A stretch of 64,000 nucleotides of DNA from Isoetes taiwanensis (taxonomy: Eukaryota; Streptophyta; Lycopodiopsida; Isoetales; Isoetaceae), in NCBI GenBank assembly GCA_021234155.1, contig JAJEKV010000137.1, positions 556,001-620,000 of the forward strand, read 5' to 3'. This document shows, in pieces, positions 12,776-25,200 of the stretch. Within the stretch, counting starts at the first letter, position 1. The number at the start of each line of letters is the position of its first letter. The translations under genes and the position numbers were made by a program. The notes under the pieces were generated by a model that was given only the letters and a program-made list of their open reading frames with translations, searched no databases and had not been told where the DNA came from.

Positions 12776-13430
12776 TCAAGGAAAATTTACCAAAATACCC
12801 CTAACTGTTGACTAAATTCCCCAAAAGCCCTTCATATATTTGAAATTCTCAAAATGCCCTTAATTTTTAAGTATTTTACAAAAAAACTCGTCCACCAAAA
12901 AGCCTTGCAAATTTCCCAAATTGCCCCTTTCCTATATCCTAAATGTTTTCACAATAAACATTTGGGTATGGTTCTTGCGTTTATTACATGATAATGTTTA
13001 GGTTCCAGAAACTATAACTTCTGTATTTGATAGATTTTTTTTTTTTTTTTTTTTTTTTTCTTCTTCTGAGAGTAAGGGTAGATAAAGGGTTATTGCCAGC
13101 AATGGCTCTTGTGTTTCCAGGAGTTCATCATGCCTTTTGCATGAGACATCTAGATGCGAATTTTAAAAGGAAGTGCAACAATGGTGAATTCATCAGTTCT
13201 TTTGGCAAGAAGCATATGCTAAATCTGTGGAGGCCTCCAATTAAGCTATCCAAAATATGAGGGCAGTCAATAATGTGTTTTGAAGATTATTTTCTAAATT
13301 GTTGTGATCTGTAAGAAACACTTCCATTACTGTTTGAGAAAATACTTTAAGAATTAAGAGCATTTTGGGAATTTCAAAAATACAAAGGGCTTTTTGGGAA
13401 TTTAGTCAACAATTTTATTAAAATTCCCGA
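12776..13430. mobile_element. Deleted MULE-like element with inverted terminal repeats
   Basis: About 100 bp at 12776-12890 and about 100 bp at 13335-13430 are inverted copies of the repeat seen at 1-165 (shared phrases GGGCATTTTG.GAATTTC, AAGGGCTTTT.GGGAATTTAGTCAAC). The roughly 450 bp between them contain a long poly-T run and a MULE transposase fragment. Long AT-rich TIRs around a MuDR-type transposase remnant fit an internally deleted Mutator-like element. No target duplication was identified. Confidence 0.5.
13060..13260 (+). pseudogene. Mutator-like (MULE) transposase fragment
   Basis: After the poly-T run the plus frame reads VDKGLLPAMALVFPGVHHAF followed by C-x-R-H-L-D-A-N-F-K-R-K. 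This is the MULE transposase core segment between catalytic aspartate and glutamate, where an aspartate-K-G-L..A....FP motif is followed by the family's C-x2-H....N(F/L) signature. The usual preceding S/T-D-R is replaced, and the frame stops at 13258-13260 soon after a phrase that no longer matches. It is only about 50 residues of a protein that is normally 600-800. Recognition of the fold segment is good; activity is excluded. Confidence 0.65.
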
Positions 13431-14455
13431 TTCTCAAATGAGTCGTTTTTTTCTCAAATTAATGAATTAGTGCTTCTAAGCAATATAAGAGATGTTCCCG
13501 CCATCTTCTAGAGCATCAAACCTTCAAATCAAGGCCTACATGCGATTCGACCACTCTAAGAAGCCTTCTTGCACAATCTCGTGACTTCCAAATTTTCTGA
13601 TTTTGTCTTCTAAATCAGTCTGCTATAGCCATGCAATTCGACTTAATCTACTTAAATCCAAGCTTAAACTTCTTTGCACAAGCACTTTCTTTTTTCTTCA
13701 CAGATTTAGCATATATTAACCCTGAACCTCTTATTAAAGCATACTGAAATCTAATCACGACAACCCATATATCTCAAATTAAATCAAAGAAACCATCACC
13801 TGAGAATTGCTTCATGTATAGACATCTGGACCCCTTGCAATTGAGTGCGCCTCAAAAGATCAGGTTTTAGCCCTAAGCATCAAATTGTGAAAGAAAAAAC
13901 ATAGTGCAGTCAATTCTAACTCAACATTACTATTTCTGTCATAGCCCTCACATATGAACAAATTTGACTTGATCAGATCCAATACGAAAATCTTATTCAA
14001 AAATCTTTCTGACAAACTAAAAATCACCTGAAAAGGATCTCTGGTTGCCGAGATATAATGCTTCAAAGTTTGACCAACAAAACAGGCAGGAATTACCCAA
14101 TTTGTCGCCTTCCAAAAACTTTCACAAAAATCTGTGCACTTTACTTTTATCATGAACTATATATAAATTTTAACATATCATGTATGTAATACATATAACT
14201 ATATGGCCAAGCTACCAGGACCGTCACAACCATGATACAAGAAGATCTCACAATGGCGACCGTAAGACAAGACCATAGCTCGAGGGACAATTTCACTCAT
14301 TCAAATGACATTCACTAAAGATCTTAATTGTCCAAAAAGAATATTCTGTGGCATAACCCAATTCCTCATCACCCAACCCTGGGTTTGCCCTTTTGGCAAC
14401 CCAAAATGTGTTATGTATACAAGGAGGAACTACATATTATGACTCATATTAGGGT
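13431..14455. other. AT-rich spacer, nothing recognised
   Basis: No coding, repeat or splice structure recognised on either strand. The 97-codon minus frame at 13860-14153 has low-complexity, unconvincing content. Confidence 0.5.
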
Positions 14456-14788
14456 GAGATTCCACTGGCGTCAATTGATGCCTGGAAGTTAGAAGTTGAC
14501 CAATCCAAATGAACGATTTAAAACTTCCGTTGTTTTCTCAGATTCCACTAACAGCGGCAATTAAGCATCGGGTTTTGCTTTGGAACGCTAAAAAAATTCG
14601 ATTAACTGTCAGGGGAATCCTCCCGGCCCTTTGCACCAGAAATATGCCACGAATCAGACTAACGGAAGAGATTTTTTGTGGAACAACTGCCTTTGCCGTA
14701 GTGGAATCATATGCATCTGGCTATGGTAGTTTAGGTTTATGGCATTTGATGCCACAGAGTTAATTACCGCTTCCGGCAGTGGAATCTC
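14456..14788. mobile_element. MITE-like element with GAGATTCCACTG termini
   Basis: GAGATTCCACTG at 14456 is matched by its perfect inverse, CAGTGGAATCTC, ending at 14788. A second internal inverted pair (GATTCCACTAACAGCGG near 14539 against CCGCTTCCGGCAGTGGAATC near 14767) lies nested inside. The 333-bp size, terminal inversion and lack of coding content fit a MITE. A target duplication was not clear. Confidence 0.5.
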
Positions 14789-16500
14789 AGCCTTAGAATG
14801 CATTGCAATATAAAAACGCCCTCTCAGACAAAAATCAAGCAAATTGGTAACATTCGGTACATCAAACAACTATACAGATGATCTATAGACCCTCAAGTAT
14901 CTCTCTACTAACCTAACTTTTACAAGTTTAGTACCATGACCACCTCCATGGGTCTAACATGATGAATTCTGTGAGTATAACATGACCAATGAACATGGGA
15001 AGGAATTTCGTGGACACAGCAATTTTTACAGAGAAATTGACCTTTCCCCATCTACGATAGCAAAAATTCAAATATGAACAAGTAGGCCTTTATTTGTACA
15101 TGTGATTAGATGACCACACCTAACTGTCTTCCACAAATGGTTTGTGGTAAAATGGAAACAAAAGGCAAGGAATAGGTTGGTGGGCAGTCTACAAAAATGA
15201 TGATTGGCCATATCATGAAAGCATTTTGGCCCCACAATTGATGATTATAGTTTGTAGCAAAAACAACTCATCAAGCTAAAGCAAAAAATCTAACCCCCTG
15301 CGCACAAGACAACACGTCATGATTATCCAAATTGTCCACTTGTTTGCCAACGTAAACAACTATATGCAAATCTAAATAGTCAATGGAACTCAACTTGGCA
15401 CTATTTTTGCTTTGGAGCTAGCACATTGCTCTATATGTAATGGTTTGTCCCATAAACTGGTCAGGTCTGCAAGATATATAAGTTTACTTCATCTTTTAGC
15501 ACCATTTTTAATGGTGTCTTCCTAAACTGGTTTGTCCCATAAACTGGTCAGGGCTCTGGATGTTAAAATTGCTCCTCGATATCATATATAATTTGAAGTA
15601 CACGAACAAAAAGAAGGGGAACAATTAAGCTGAGTATAGGCAAACAAAAAAAATAAAAATGGCAAATGACTAACATGTTTATAAGCAGGATTCTGCATGA
15701 ATTCTCCTTGCTAAACCCCTGTAGACAAAGAAACAAGAGTGCATTAGATAGTACATGCCTTCAATCCCATCATTAATTATGACTGTGATTGTCAGCCTAC
15801 AAAAGGATAGAAAAAAAAAGAGACAAAGGACCCACCAAGTTGCATCTGTAATATCAATCTTTTTCTTCACAATAATCTGCAACACGCATCATATCATATG
15901 GTTACAAGCCTATAACACTAGACTGCCATACACTGCACAACTTGAATGCTTTGGATTTTGCAGTCCCATGCTGATGCCTTTTGGGTTTTTGTATGTGCGT
16001 GCTTTTCTAAGTGGAGGTGGTTGTGGTGGTTGAAGATGGTGCCTTTGTTTTGCCCCATACTTGTTTTGCCATACTCTATTAGCAAAAAAGAATGGAATTT
16101 CCCATCTCTGTCACAAAGTTAAAACTTTTTTAATGCACTCCACTTGTTCTGGTCCCACTCTTCCTTCCTAGCAGGTGACAAGATTTACGCACAAGCCTTT
16201 CATTTTGTAACCCAATGTTTTAGTGTTTTGGGTTTTGTCAGTATTTAAGTTTAAAAGTCAGTGGCAACCTCTGATTACACAGGGATTTTGAATAGTACAG
16301 GCCATATAAATCCCCCATCCAAGGGTTGAAAAACAAACCCTTATTCAGCCTCTCATTTATCACAAGGGCTATCAAAGATGGTCTTTGCTGTGATATAGAG
16401 TGCACGCATTGACTTTGTCTTTAATAAATAAGATAAGATCTCTCATTGGCTCCATTCCAAGGTATGGTCTCCTTTAACAACTATATACTATTTTACTCAA
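14789..16500. other. AT-rich spacer with a 25-bp direct repeat
   Basis: GGTTTGTCCCATAAACTGGTC occurs near 15443 and again near 15529. No gene was recognised. Confidence 0.5.
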
Positions 16501-16552
16501 CATAAGAAAACCTTTTCTTATCAGATTGCAAGACAAAACAATTTGTCGCCTT

Positions 16553-17082
16553 TGTCTCATCAACACAGAAGTTTTCAAGCATATCTTAATATAAGAAATG
16601 AAATGAGCACTACCCTGGTCTACCAAGGAATTATGGGCGTGAACAAACCTACTGCTAGCACAGACCTGCAAAATATATTTTACAGCATAGAATAATCCAT
16701 TTTTCAGTTGAGAGACAAAATCATTTGTCTTTTTGTTCTCCCAAGTCCCAAACAAAAAAGCTAGAAGGAATGGAGCCCTGATAATGACCAAGAACCAACC
16801 TAGGTCCAAGTGACAGCTGCTATGATGCCCATGTCTAGAGACAGAAAGCCACAGAAGCTCTGTTTTACTGCCACTGTTTTACTGTACCCCTAAATTCCAA
16901 AGCAAGAAATAACAGTTACTGTACCTTAATAAAGCACAAACATCTGTTATTGTACCAAAGTATCAGAATTGAGGAGAAGGATAGACTGTCACTGTACCCA
17001 AAAATCAGATTTATGAGCAAGAATGTACTGGAGGGATAGAATTAAGGGCCAAAAAATGTCCAGGATGTACTGTTACTGTCTC
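16553..17082. promoter_or_regulatory. Cluster of TGTCTC auxin-response-type elements
   Basis: TGTCTC/GAGACA hexamers occur at 16553-16558 (+), 16712-16717 (-), 16838-16843 (-, next to TGTCTA at 16832) and 17077-17082 (+), about 1.2-1.7 kb upstream of the ARF-family start codon. TGTCTC is the classical AuxRE bound by ARF B3 domains. Four in about 530 bp exceeds chance expectation, but the sites are far from the start and function is only inferred. Confidence 0.3.
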
Positions 17083-17599
17083 ATAAAAAGGAATTATGGC
17101 AAAGGAACAGCCCTTCTGTATGGATCTGCCCAGCCATTAAAAAATGTAGGCAATTCAGGCTTGTGTGTGAAAGATAACAAACCCAATGATATCCACATTA
17201 GCATAGCACTGCAGGATGCTAGGAGGAGGAGTGTCAGAGGGACCTACCTTGGTTAGGAGCACCTGGACGGATCCGTAGACTCGGCTATGGTGGAGCCTGG
17301 AGCTACAGAGTGCGTGCTTCGTCCCAAATGGCCATGCATTCATCATGCTTTTGAGTGATTAAATGGAAATGACCTCTTCGTATATTACTTTCTATTTCTT
17401 TAGGAGGATTTTGGTAGCGTCTTTTGCATGAATTGGATTATCAGAGATGGCAGATCTTACCAGAGTAGGGCATGATAGGCATGCCGAGGAAGGGCGCCGG
17501 AACTCTTGGCCAGAAGCAGAACCCACCATTTTTTTGCATTATCTTTAAGGCCACCCGTTTTGATTCTGCACCTGCTAAGCTTTCCAGGATATGGGACTC

Positions 17600-18267
17600 T
17601 TCAATCCGGCATTCATTAGCCTAAACCCATTTTTCCTCTTACCGGAGTTGAAGCCGGCCTTTAGGGTTTATCCCAAAAAAGGACCCACTTCACTTCGTCC
17701 TTCTCTTCCAGCTGGCCTCGAAAAGAAAATCAACAAACTAACCTGAGGTAAAAAGGGAGGGAAAAAAATTTGTTGGGTCCTTTACTGCTTGCATTTTTGC
17801 CTTGAAATTTCTGTGTCCTCCTCCTCGATCCACCAATTCTCTGCCACTGCCGGGCTCCTGCTACGGGATACGCTGCCATGCCGTGAAGCTAAGTATGGCA
17901 AATCTTGTCAAATGATAAGGGCCCAGTTTGTCGTTTGGGCTCCAGGAAATCGTCTTAAGCCTTTTGCTTCAAATGTGTTGTTTTGTTGGATATGGATTCT
18001 CCTTGCCTTGAGCACAGCATTAATCCCTCGTCAGCTTCCAAGCTCTTGGATTTTGCCATAGATTTGCATTAAGCCATCCCGGCTGCATGCTGTTGGATTC
18101 TTGCCTTAGATCAAGGTACCCAAATTTGGGCTGCTTGCGTGTAGCAGCAACCTCTAGCACAGATTAATCTTCGCTGTAACGCTTAGCGTAGATTGTATAA
18201 AATTGGACGAACAGTACAGATAAATATCCAGATCGATTCTAAAGAGCCCGGTTTCTCATGTTATAAA
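17600..18267 (+). other. Presumed promoter/5' leader of the ARF-family gene
   Basis: No B3-domain coding sequence is visible here in any plus frame. The text looks like an untranslated leader: CT-rich blocks, several short upstream ATGs, and a possible leader intron with a donor near 18114 (CAAG|GTACCC). The start codon at 18268 is the first ATG in frame with the conserved protein. Confidence 0.4.
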
Positions 18268-19971
18268 ATGGATTTTCAATCTGGGCGTCGCAGGAAGAAT
18301 AGTTTCTCGGACGAAGACGATGTAAGAGAACCCATCAAAGTTTCAAGGATGTGGATGAATGAGGCAGCTGATCTAGATGGACTTCAAGCTAATACATTCA
18401 AGCCAGTTATGGCTGATCATCATATGAGGTTACAGCCAAGAGTAGATAACGCTACTCCTTCAGCTCTGAGCCTTCAACAGAGAGCAATGGCTGCCATAGC
18501 CCTGCAGGAAATCAGAAGTTTTGATCCTGCCAAGCATATTTTTCCACAAAGACAGCATCCTCAGCTCCTTGCACAACAGCCCAATTCAGGGATGAAGTAT
18601 CCTCAACAGCAGCATATGGCTCCATCACTAATACCTCAAGGGCCTCTGCTAGACAGATATGGTGGATCTGCAGCACCACAGAATAGTGTTCCGGCCCTAG
18701 GAGATCCTCCTAGTCCTAAGATTGGAGCTAATATGTCTCCTCAGTCAATCTACCCCATGCAAGGAATGCCAATTGCTAGGCAGCAACCAAATGGTCTTCT
18801 TATGGTAGACCCTTCTCAATCTGTTAATGGTAAACAGCCCAGCAGATCTTGGTACTCTACTCCCATGGTTGAACCTCCTATGATGGCTCCTATGAGACCC
18901 CCCATGGGAAATATGTTTCCTCCTGATTTCCAAGACATGGAAAATAGAGGTGCAGTTTTGCAGTATCAGACTACACATGACCAGCAGCAGCAGATCCAAC
19001 ATGAACCTGGCACTAGTGCAGAAAGTAATGCCGCTTTGAATGGTTATCAGGGATCCTCTTCAGCTCAAGTCGGGGTTAATTTGCCTAAGGCTTCTACTAG
19101 CAACTCTTGCTTGGGTAGGATTTCTTCTGAACAGTATCAGGGCCTAGACAGAAGGGTGATTAGCTATGCTTCTCCACCAGAAAATGGCCAGGCTAAGAAC
19201 GCTGTAGAAGCTGGAACAGAAGGTGCCCAAGTCCAACAAGGCTCTGCTGTTCAAATCAAGCAGTCCTCTAACAGAACTTATACTAAAGTGAGTTTTGCCT
19301 AGCTTTGATGTCTGAGTTGTTTGGTGTTGGAAGAATTTATCAACATACATAGAGTTTGTTATTAGCAATGTTGTTTTAGAACTTGCATTGGTTCTGATTT
19401 ATTGCTGGTGATCAATCCCTGTTTGCTGCAGGTCTATAAACTTGGTTCTATTGGAAGGGCTGTGGACGTTGCTAGATTTAAAACTTATAGTGAACTGAGA
19501 GCTGAACTTGCTCGGATGTTTGGACTAGAAGGTCAACTAGATCAGAAGTCTGGATGGCAGCTTGTTTTCGTGGACAAAGAAAATGACCTCCTCCTTGTTG
19601 GAGACGATCCTTGGGAGTATGTACCCTTGGCATATTTATATTTTGGTACCTTGCAAAAGGATGTTTCAGATATCACTTGCAATGTACTCATATTACAGAG
19701 TTGTCTATAATTAGGAATGTCCTAGTTGTCTGTGAGTGCGCTTATTCGCATCACTCATTTAGTTCATGCATATCTAGATTAGAAACCACTGCTGTCTTTT
19801 CAGAAAGACAATTTCTTTCAAAATGCAATGTGCGTTTTTAAAAAATATTGTCTTACATGTTTCTATTTTTTCACTTTCAGAGAATTCGTGAACTCGGTCC
19901 GTGGCATTCGAATTTTGTCACCTTCAGAGGTATCCTTCTATACAAGTGATGAACGGAGTGAAGCTTTGTAA
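18268..19971 (+). CDS. ARF-family protein without DNA-binding domain (class-A-like middle region + PB1)
   Basis: Three exons are inferred: 18268-19287, 19432-19616 and 19881-19971 (GT/AG at both introns, phases consistent), encoding about 431 residues. Residues about 20-90 match the class-A (ARF6/8-type) region just after the ancillary domain (LQPRVD...[18 protein letters not shown]). A Gln/Pro/Met-rich middle region follows. The C-terminal PB1 domain spans about 338-425 and has the basic face ([16 protein letters not shown]) and the acidic face ([18 protein letters not shown]). The B3 and dimerisation domains that normally fill the first 350 or so residues are absent, and upstream DNA does not encode them. 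Such a protein could bind Aux/IAA or ARF PB1 domains in the nucleus without contacting AuxREs. It resembles the non-canonical ARFs described in non-seed plants. The alternative is a recently truncated duplicate; a possible extra 3' exon (donor-like GAG|GTATCC at 19928) is not excluded. Confidence 0.85.
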
Positions 19972-20400
19972 TCCCTCCCTTTGTATGCCTCTGATCCACT
20001 GTTGTCTATATATATTGAAGATATAATAGCCTCTCATCAAGGAAGGAGCACATGTTGTGGCTTTGGTTGAGGATTGGCTATTTTAGCAAGGAAACTAGAA
20101 GCATTGTCTTTGTACCACCTTTGTATATGTTCATGGTTGAGTTGTCATTTGCCTTGAGCAAATTTCAACGAAACCATTATCAGGCACAAGAAAGCCTTAT
20201 GTAACCACAAGTTCTGCACGGGCAATCAGAAACATAGCATATGCTTTTGGCACATGGAAAGATGGTGTATGGTCGTCGTATTCAATGTAATAATCTCAGG
20301 TACTAAGCACATCGAATTTGCTGCAGTGCAATGTGTAGACTTTACATAGTTTCTTCTGGTTTAAATAAGGATATTTTTCATAATAGTACCTAGACTTCAT
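19972..20400 (+). other. Presumed 3' untranslated region of the ARF-family gene
   Basis: T/A-rich sequence downstream of the stop codon with no further coding similarity. The end of the transcript cannot be fixed from sequence. Confidence 0.35.
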
Positions 20401-22009
20401 CGATGGCAGCGATGGCAAGACGATACCAATAAAGAAGCTACGAAAACAAGGTGATGTCGCGACCTTCCTGAATCATCACAATACCTTGTCACACTCCCAA
20501 TTAATCATCACTTCACATCAAGAATCCATAGCATTTTGTACTAAAATAAAAACAATACAATGATCTATGCTAATTGGATGGATCATAAGCAACGCTGCAT
20601 GGTGCAATTGTAAACTTTGGGCTATTGAATCATAATAGGAAGGCTTTTAAGCTTTATGTGTGAATTATATATGATGAAGTGTTTTTGCTTTTATATTGAA
20701 GATGTGCTTGTTTCTTGCAGCTTTAATGAATGGCTAAGAAAAAATTTAACCTTCAAAAGAATGGCATCTTGACAATATTGCCATTCAACATGAATGGCAA
20801 CTCTAAAAAATTGCCCTTCAAGAAAGTGGAGATACCACCATTCAATTTTAAGGCTTGTCCAACTAACCATCACTTCACTTCAAGAACCCAAGCCCAGAAT
20901 TAAGAAGACCTGAAAATAGAAAAATCCTTGCGCATAGACCACATCTCCACAGTTCAAATGGCGTACATGCCCATATCCACTGTCCAAATCGCATATTGTT
21001 GCATATGCCAAATCCACCACCTCCATCCCTAGGGTATGACCCTTCGAGCAATCCAAAAAGAAAGGGATGGACTAGAGATTTCCTAAATATTGATGGGAGT
21101 ACATAAATAAACATTTTCATCTTTCTAGTGCAAATTAGAACTCTCTTTTCTCTAACACGTGGAATAATCTTGCATGATAATGTTCAATAAAGCTCCTCTA
21201 TGGTAAGTAAGTGTTGAGGCTTTATGCGGGCTCGAGGGAGCGGCTCAAACACAACAAGAATTTACTTGGAACAAATTATATAGACTATGGTTTTATATTC
21301 TGTTGATAATTAACTTAACCTTTGAAATTAAAATTCTAACTATTAACAAGACTGATAATGGGCTTCTGATGTTGCAATGCAAGATCCGAAACTGATTAGA
21401 GATTTTTGTCAATGATCCAGATGACCGAGAAATGATCTGGATGAATCAATTGGCATATAAAAGGGTCGATCTATCTAATTCCAAAAGAACTCAATATATA
21501 ATCCAACTATAAAGCAAAGGAATAGATAATAGATTCAACTTCAATCTTTAGAAGATTCTCATCCATCCAATTGGGCTCAAATAGCAAGAATTATTTACCT
21601 TGCCTTCACAAGAAGAGGTAGAAGAATTCTTAGGGTCTGGGTATAAGTTAAACGACTAGTTAGAAACTCTGACTGCTGGAAACTAAATGCTTGAGAACCA
21701 TAAGGATTCCAATGAATTATCATGGAAGGCTTGTCACATATTTATACAAGATTATGACCTTTTCAAGAAGGACCTTTTGGCTTCAAAATACCTGGTAGAA
21801 AGGCAAATCTACATGGAAAGGCTAAATCAATTGGTATTAGAGCCAGGTCTTTAACAGAAGAATCTATAGGATCTTAGGCACCTTGCGCATCCCAGTACAA
21901 TGAAAATCTCAAACACTTTCTGAAATTTGCTTGAAGAGTATAGAAGAATGATTTTTTATCGTCCACTGAGGCCAAATCGGCCTATGGGACCCACAAGGAG
22001 CGCAGCAAA
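20401..22009. other. AT-rich spacer, nothing recognised
   Basis: Only short direct repeats (CATCACTTCACATCAAGAA near 20508 and CATCACTTCACTTCAAGAA near 20868). No gene recognised. Confidence 0.5.
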
Positions 22010-22078
22010 CTTATTACTGTCCGGGTTAAAAAACCCCCGGCCCGAAGGGTTTTCGAGGGAAAAACCGTGGCAGTAATA
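22010..22078. repeat. Interrupted inverted repeat at the LINE 3' end
   Basis: CTTATTACTGTCCGGGTT on the left and AACCGTGGCAGTAATAAG on the right form a long imperfect hairpin around a GC-rich core (CCCCCGGCCCGAAGGG). It lies just beyond the 3' end of the minus-strand LINE and may be its 3'-terminal recognition structure. Confidence 0.5.
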
Positions 22079-22299
22079 AGAATGTTGTCAAACTGTACAA
22101 GTATACATCAATGTATATATACATGTCAAGTGTGTGCCCGAGGACATAGCTGATCTCGCATGTCCATAACCTCCTGAAGGTATGATCCCAAAGATCATGC
22201 ATGCGGATCGTGGCTCAATGTCACATGTAACGGCGGGCGACCCGACTTCGGCAAAGATAGCGCGTCCAATTTGATCATATCTTTGGGCAACTTTGAAGG

Positions 22300-25200
22300 G
22301 TATGAGATTCATCCTCGCGACTCCCCATTTGGCGGCATTGACAGAGCCCGCCCCGGGCGTGGCTCACCAATCCATCCGCCTGTCTCAATTCGAAGATGAT
22401 GTGCCCCTCGTGCGAAATGGAGGCAATGAGTCTCCCGCCTTTTCATGGGCAAGTGGGTACGCAGTAGCATTGGGGCCTCGTTCCAATGTGGGATTTATGT
22501 GGTGCTGATAGTGTCTTTGTCTTGACATGTTCAAGGGCATTGGCATCCCAAAGCTTCTTTGAGGAAGCAAAAAGCGTCAAGATATTGCCTCAAGCTATGG
22601 CGATGCGCCTCTGTTTGCACATGTATGCACCGTGCTCTGCGCACATTCCATCTAGCCAACCATTGAGCTCTCTTTTCCCTCCAAAGTAGGCCTTGAGGCG
22701 CCCCCGGCCCCATTGCCATGATATAAGCTAGTTTAGGTAGACGAGCATCGTCCATATTGACCACCTTCTCGAAATAGATAATGTGGCGATCAAGGGTCAT
22801 TCCTCTCAAGAGGCAAGAATCCTCATCTCCCTCGCAGTAGAATTTGATATGGGACCGTGGACTTCACCCCTAGTGCTTTCGTACTAAGAAGGCTTTACGG
22901 ACTGCTCCAAGTCATTCCAAGTAGCAAGTGATACTTTTGGGCCCCATACTTCCACCCCTCGTATAAAAGGACAGGCTCTACTAAGACCTTGAACAGGTGT
23001 GGACCGATGGGCCCAATCATACAACTTCGCTCTATGACTATTGTTTTGCATTGCATATAGTGCCTTCCGACTGCCCGTCACTTCGTGTAGTCGTATGGAT
23101 GTGTCCCGCATAGTAGAAGGAAACTCCACTCCCAAATACTTGTATGTGGATGCAACTTCCACATTCTCGCCTTGGTAATCGGGGGGAGGGACCCTCCGGT
23201 GACGGAAGATGATATGAAAACCACCTTAGTCTTGGCTAGGTTGAAACGTATATCAGTCGCTTGGCAGAATGTGTCCAGGGCATCGAGATGTCGTTGCATG
23301 TCTGCTGGTGTGTAAGCTAGGAGGTCCACATCATCAGCATATATTAACTGTCTGATGATCTGATTGAGAAGGTGAGCTCCATCGCCCCCATTATCAGCAA
23401 GCCATCTCTCCAATTGATCAATGTAAAGCCCAAACAATGTTGGGGAGAGAGGGCATCCCTGACGAACCCCGATACTACTATCAAATGGTTGGTTTGTCTG
23501 CTGCAACCGACCCGAGCATCTTTCATATAGCCTGTACACTGCATTCTGCAAATCTACAGGAACCCCCAGTTGTTGCGGTCTTGCCCATAGTTTTTCCCGA
23601 GGCACAGTGTCAAATGCCTTCGCAAAATCCACAAAGCAACAATATAGATCCTGACGGCGGTTCCTGCTGTCTTCAATCAGAGTTCGCAACGCGAAGATGT
23701 GGTCAATGGTTGAGTGCCGGGGTCTGAATCCTGCCTGGGTGAGGGCCCGCCCCTCTGTTGCCTCTGCCCAACCCGGCCAACCGCCGCCGAGAATCCCAAA
23801 AAGCAATTTTGCAAATACCGAATCCCGACCATGATTGTTCTGGTGGCTGGGCAAGCGATGGGGTCACCCGCCTTATAGATGGGAACAACTCGCTATTGGT
23901 CCACCGGCAATGAAGCCTTCTGTAATGCCTTGTTGAACAAGGCGGCCAAGATCGGTATTATGGACGGCCCCGCCTACTTAAGCAATTCTCGCCTATACCA
24001 TCCAAGTCCGGGGCTTTCCCATTGGCAAGATGTTTGTAAGCCTTGTTCCACGTCCGAATCGTGATTTCCAAAGACCGGGCCTTCTTGCAAGGGTAATGCC
24101 GCATGTGCACCCCGAGGGTCGTGATAGGCTGTTGCAAGTATTGCCTCCACCGCCGGGAGTGATATTCCCCGGGGTCATCGCTTTCTAAGAACCCTTCGCC
24201 GAGGAAGGTCCCCGGGGTGACGCCCGTGAGGTAAAACATTTCCTTTGATGCGCCGCAATGTACCCGCTTTCTTAGCTTTAAGGAAGATGCGGTAATCGTC
24301 GACCGCATGTGGGCGTAAAGCGTGGTCTCGTGGACTTGGCGGAGCCGCGTTTGTGTTCCTTGCACTCGCATCAAACCATTGATTACGTGGGAAGGTTGTG
24401 TTCACCGAGGTTGTCAAGTCAGCGGCTTATCCCAAAGCACCTCTCTGCCGCAGTCCTAAGCACATCAGTCAGCCGGCCTGTCTGTTGCTCTAGTGTAGGA
24501 TATTGCAAAATTTCTGCCAGGTCATCTATAAGCATCTGGGCATAAGCCCCTGCATGTTCATAATCCAATCGTAGCTGAGGCATGTGAGGAGTTGTTGCAC
24601 CGGGGGTTCGCACAACCTGCCAAGCCAACTTCAAGTAAAGTGGTAAGTGGTCTGAGTCGATCTCTTCATCCCGATTAGTTGTTCCCACCTGAAAGTGCTT
24701 GATGACATGCATATCCCCGCCGTGCACCAACACATAGTCCACCACACTAGATCCGCCTCGGTTTTCCCCGCCTACAAGTGCTCTTTAGCGGTGGAAGGCC
24801 ACCGTGCCGATCCATTGCGATTACCGGGTCAAAGATACTTTGAGAGCAAAAAGCAACTGTCGACCATAGCGCCGCGACCTGATTGTCATCCGATGTCCGT
24901 GGCCAAGCTCCTTCAGGGGGGACGAATCGCAATATATCATCGGGCAAGGGATCAAATCTCATGGGTTGTTCTACCCCGCGTGCATTGAAGTCTCCAAGGA
25001 GTATGACACGCCTAACCGCTTATCTTCTTTGATGTCATCATATAGATCGACATAGGGGTCCAGCCTATCCACATCCGAAAGTGGGTGTGATAGAAGTTGC
25101 TTTCGCATGTGGAAAGTAGCAGTCGCCACCACAAAGAGGGGTCTTCTCGCAGTTTTGCACACGCACCCACAGTACCGGTTGTGCTTGTCCGCCTTGATCA

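Noticed and set aside
14509-14763. 84-codon plus frame
   Set aside because: It lies entirely within the MITE-like element and has no protein similarity.
17155-17346. Minus-strand exon-like stretch ending at a donor (AACCAAG|GTAGGT)
   Set aside because: The text could not be matched to any family and no partner exon was seen.
18193-18267. N-terminal extension of the ARF-type protein upstream of residue M at 18268
   Set aside because: The open frame extends there, but its first codon is TTG and the text does not resemble ARF sequence. The first ATG is at 18268.
19288-19302. Stop codon after the first ARF exon taken as the end of the protein
   Set aside because: It is reached only by reading into an intron with a good GTGAGT donor. 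The PB1 domain resumes exactly at the acceptor at 19432.
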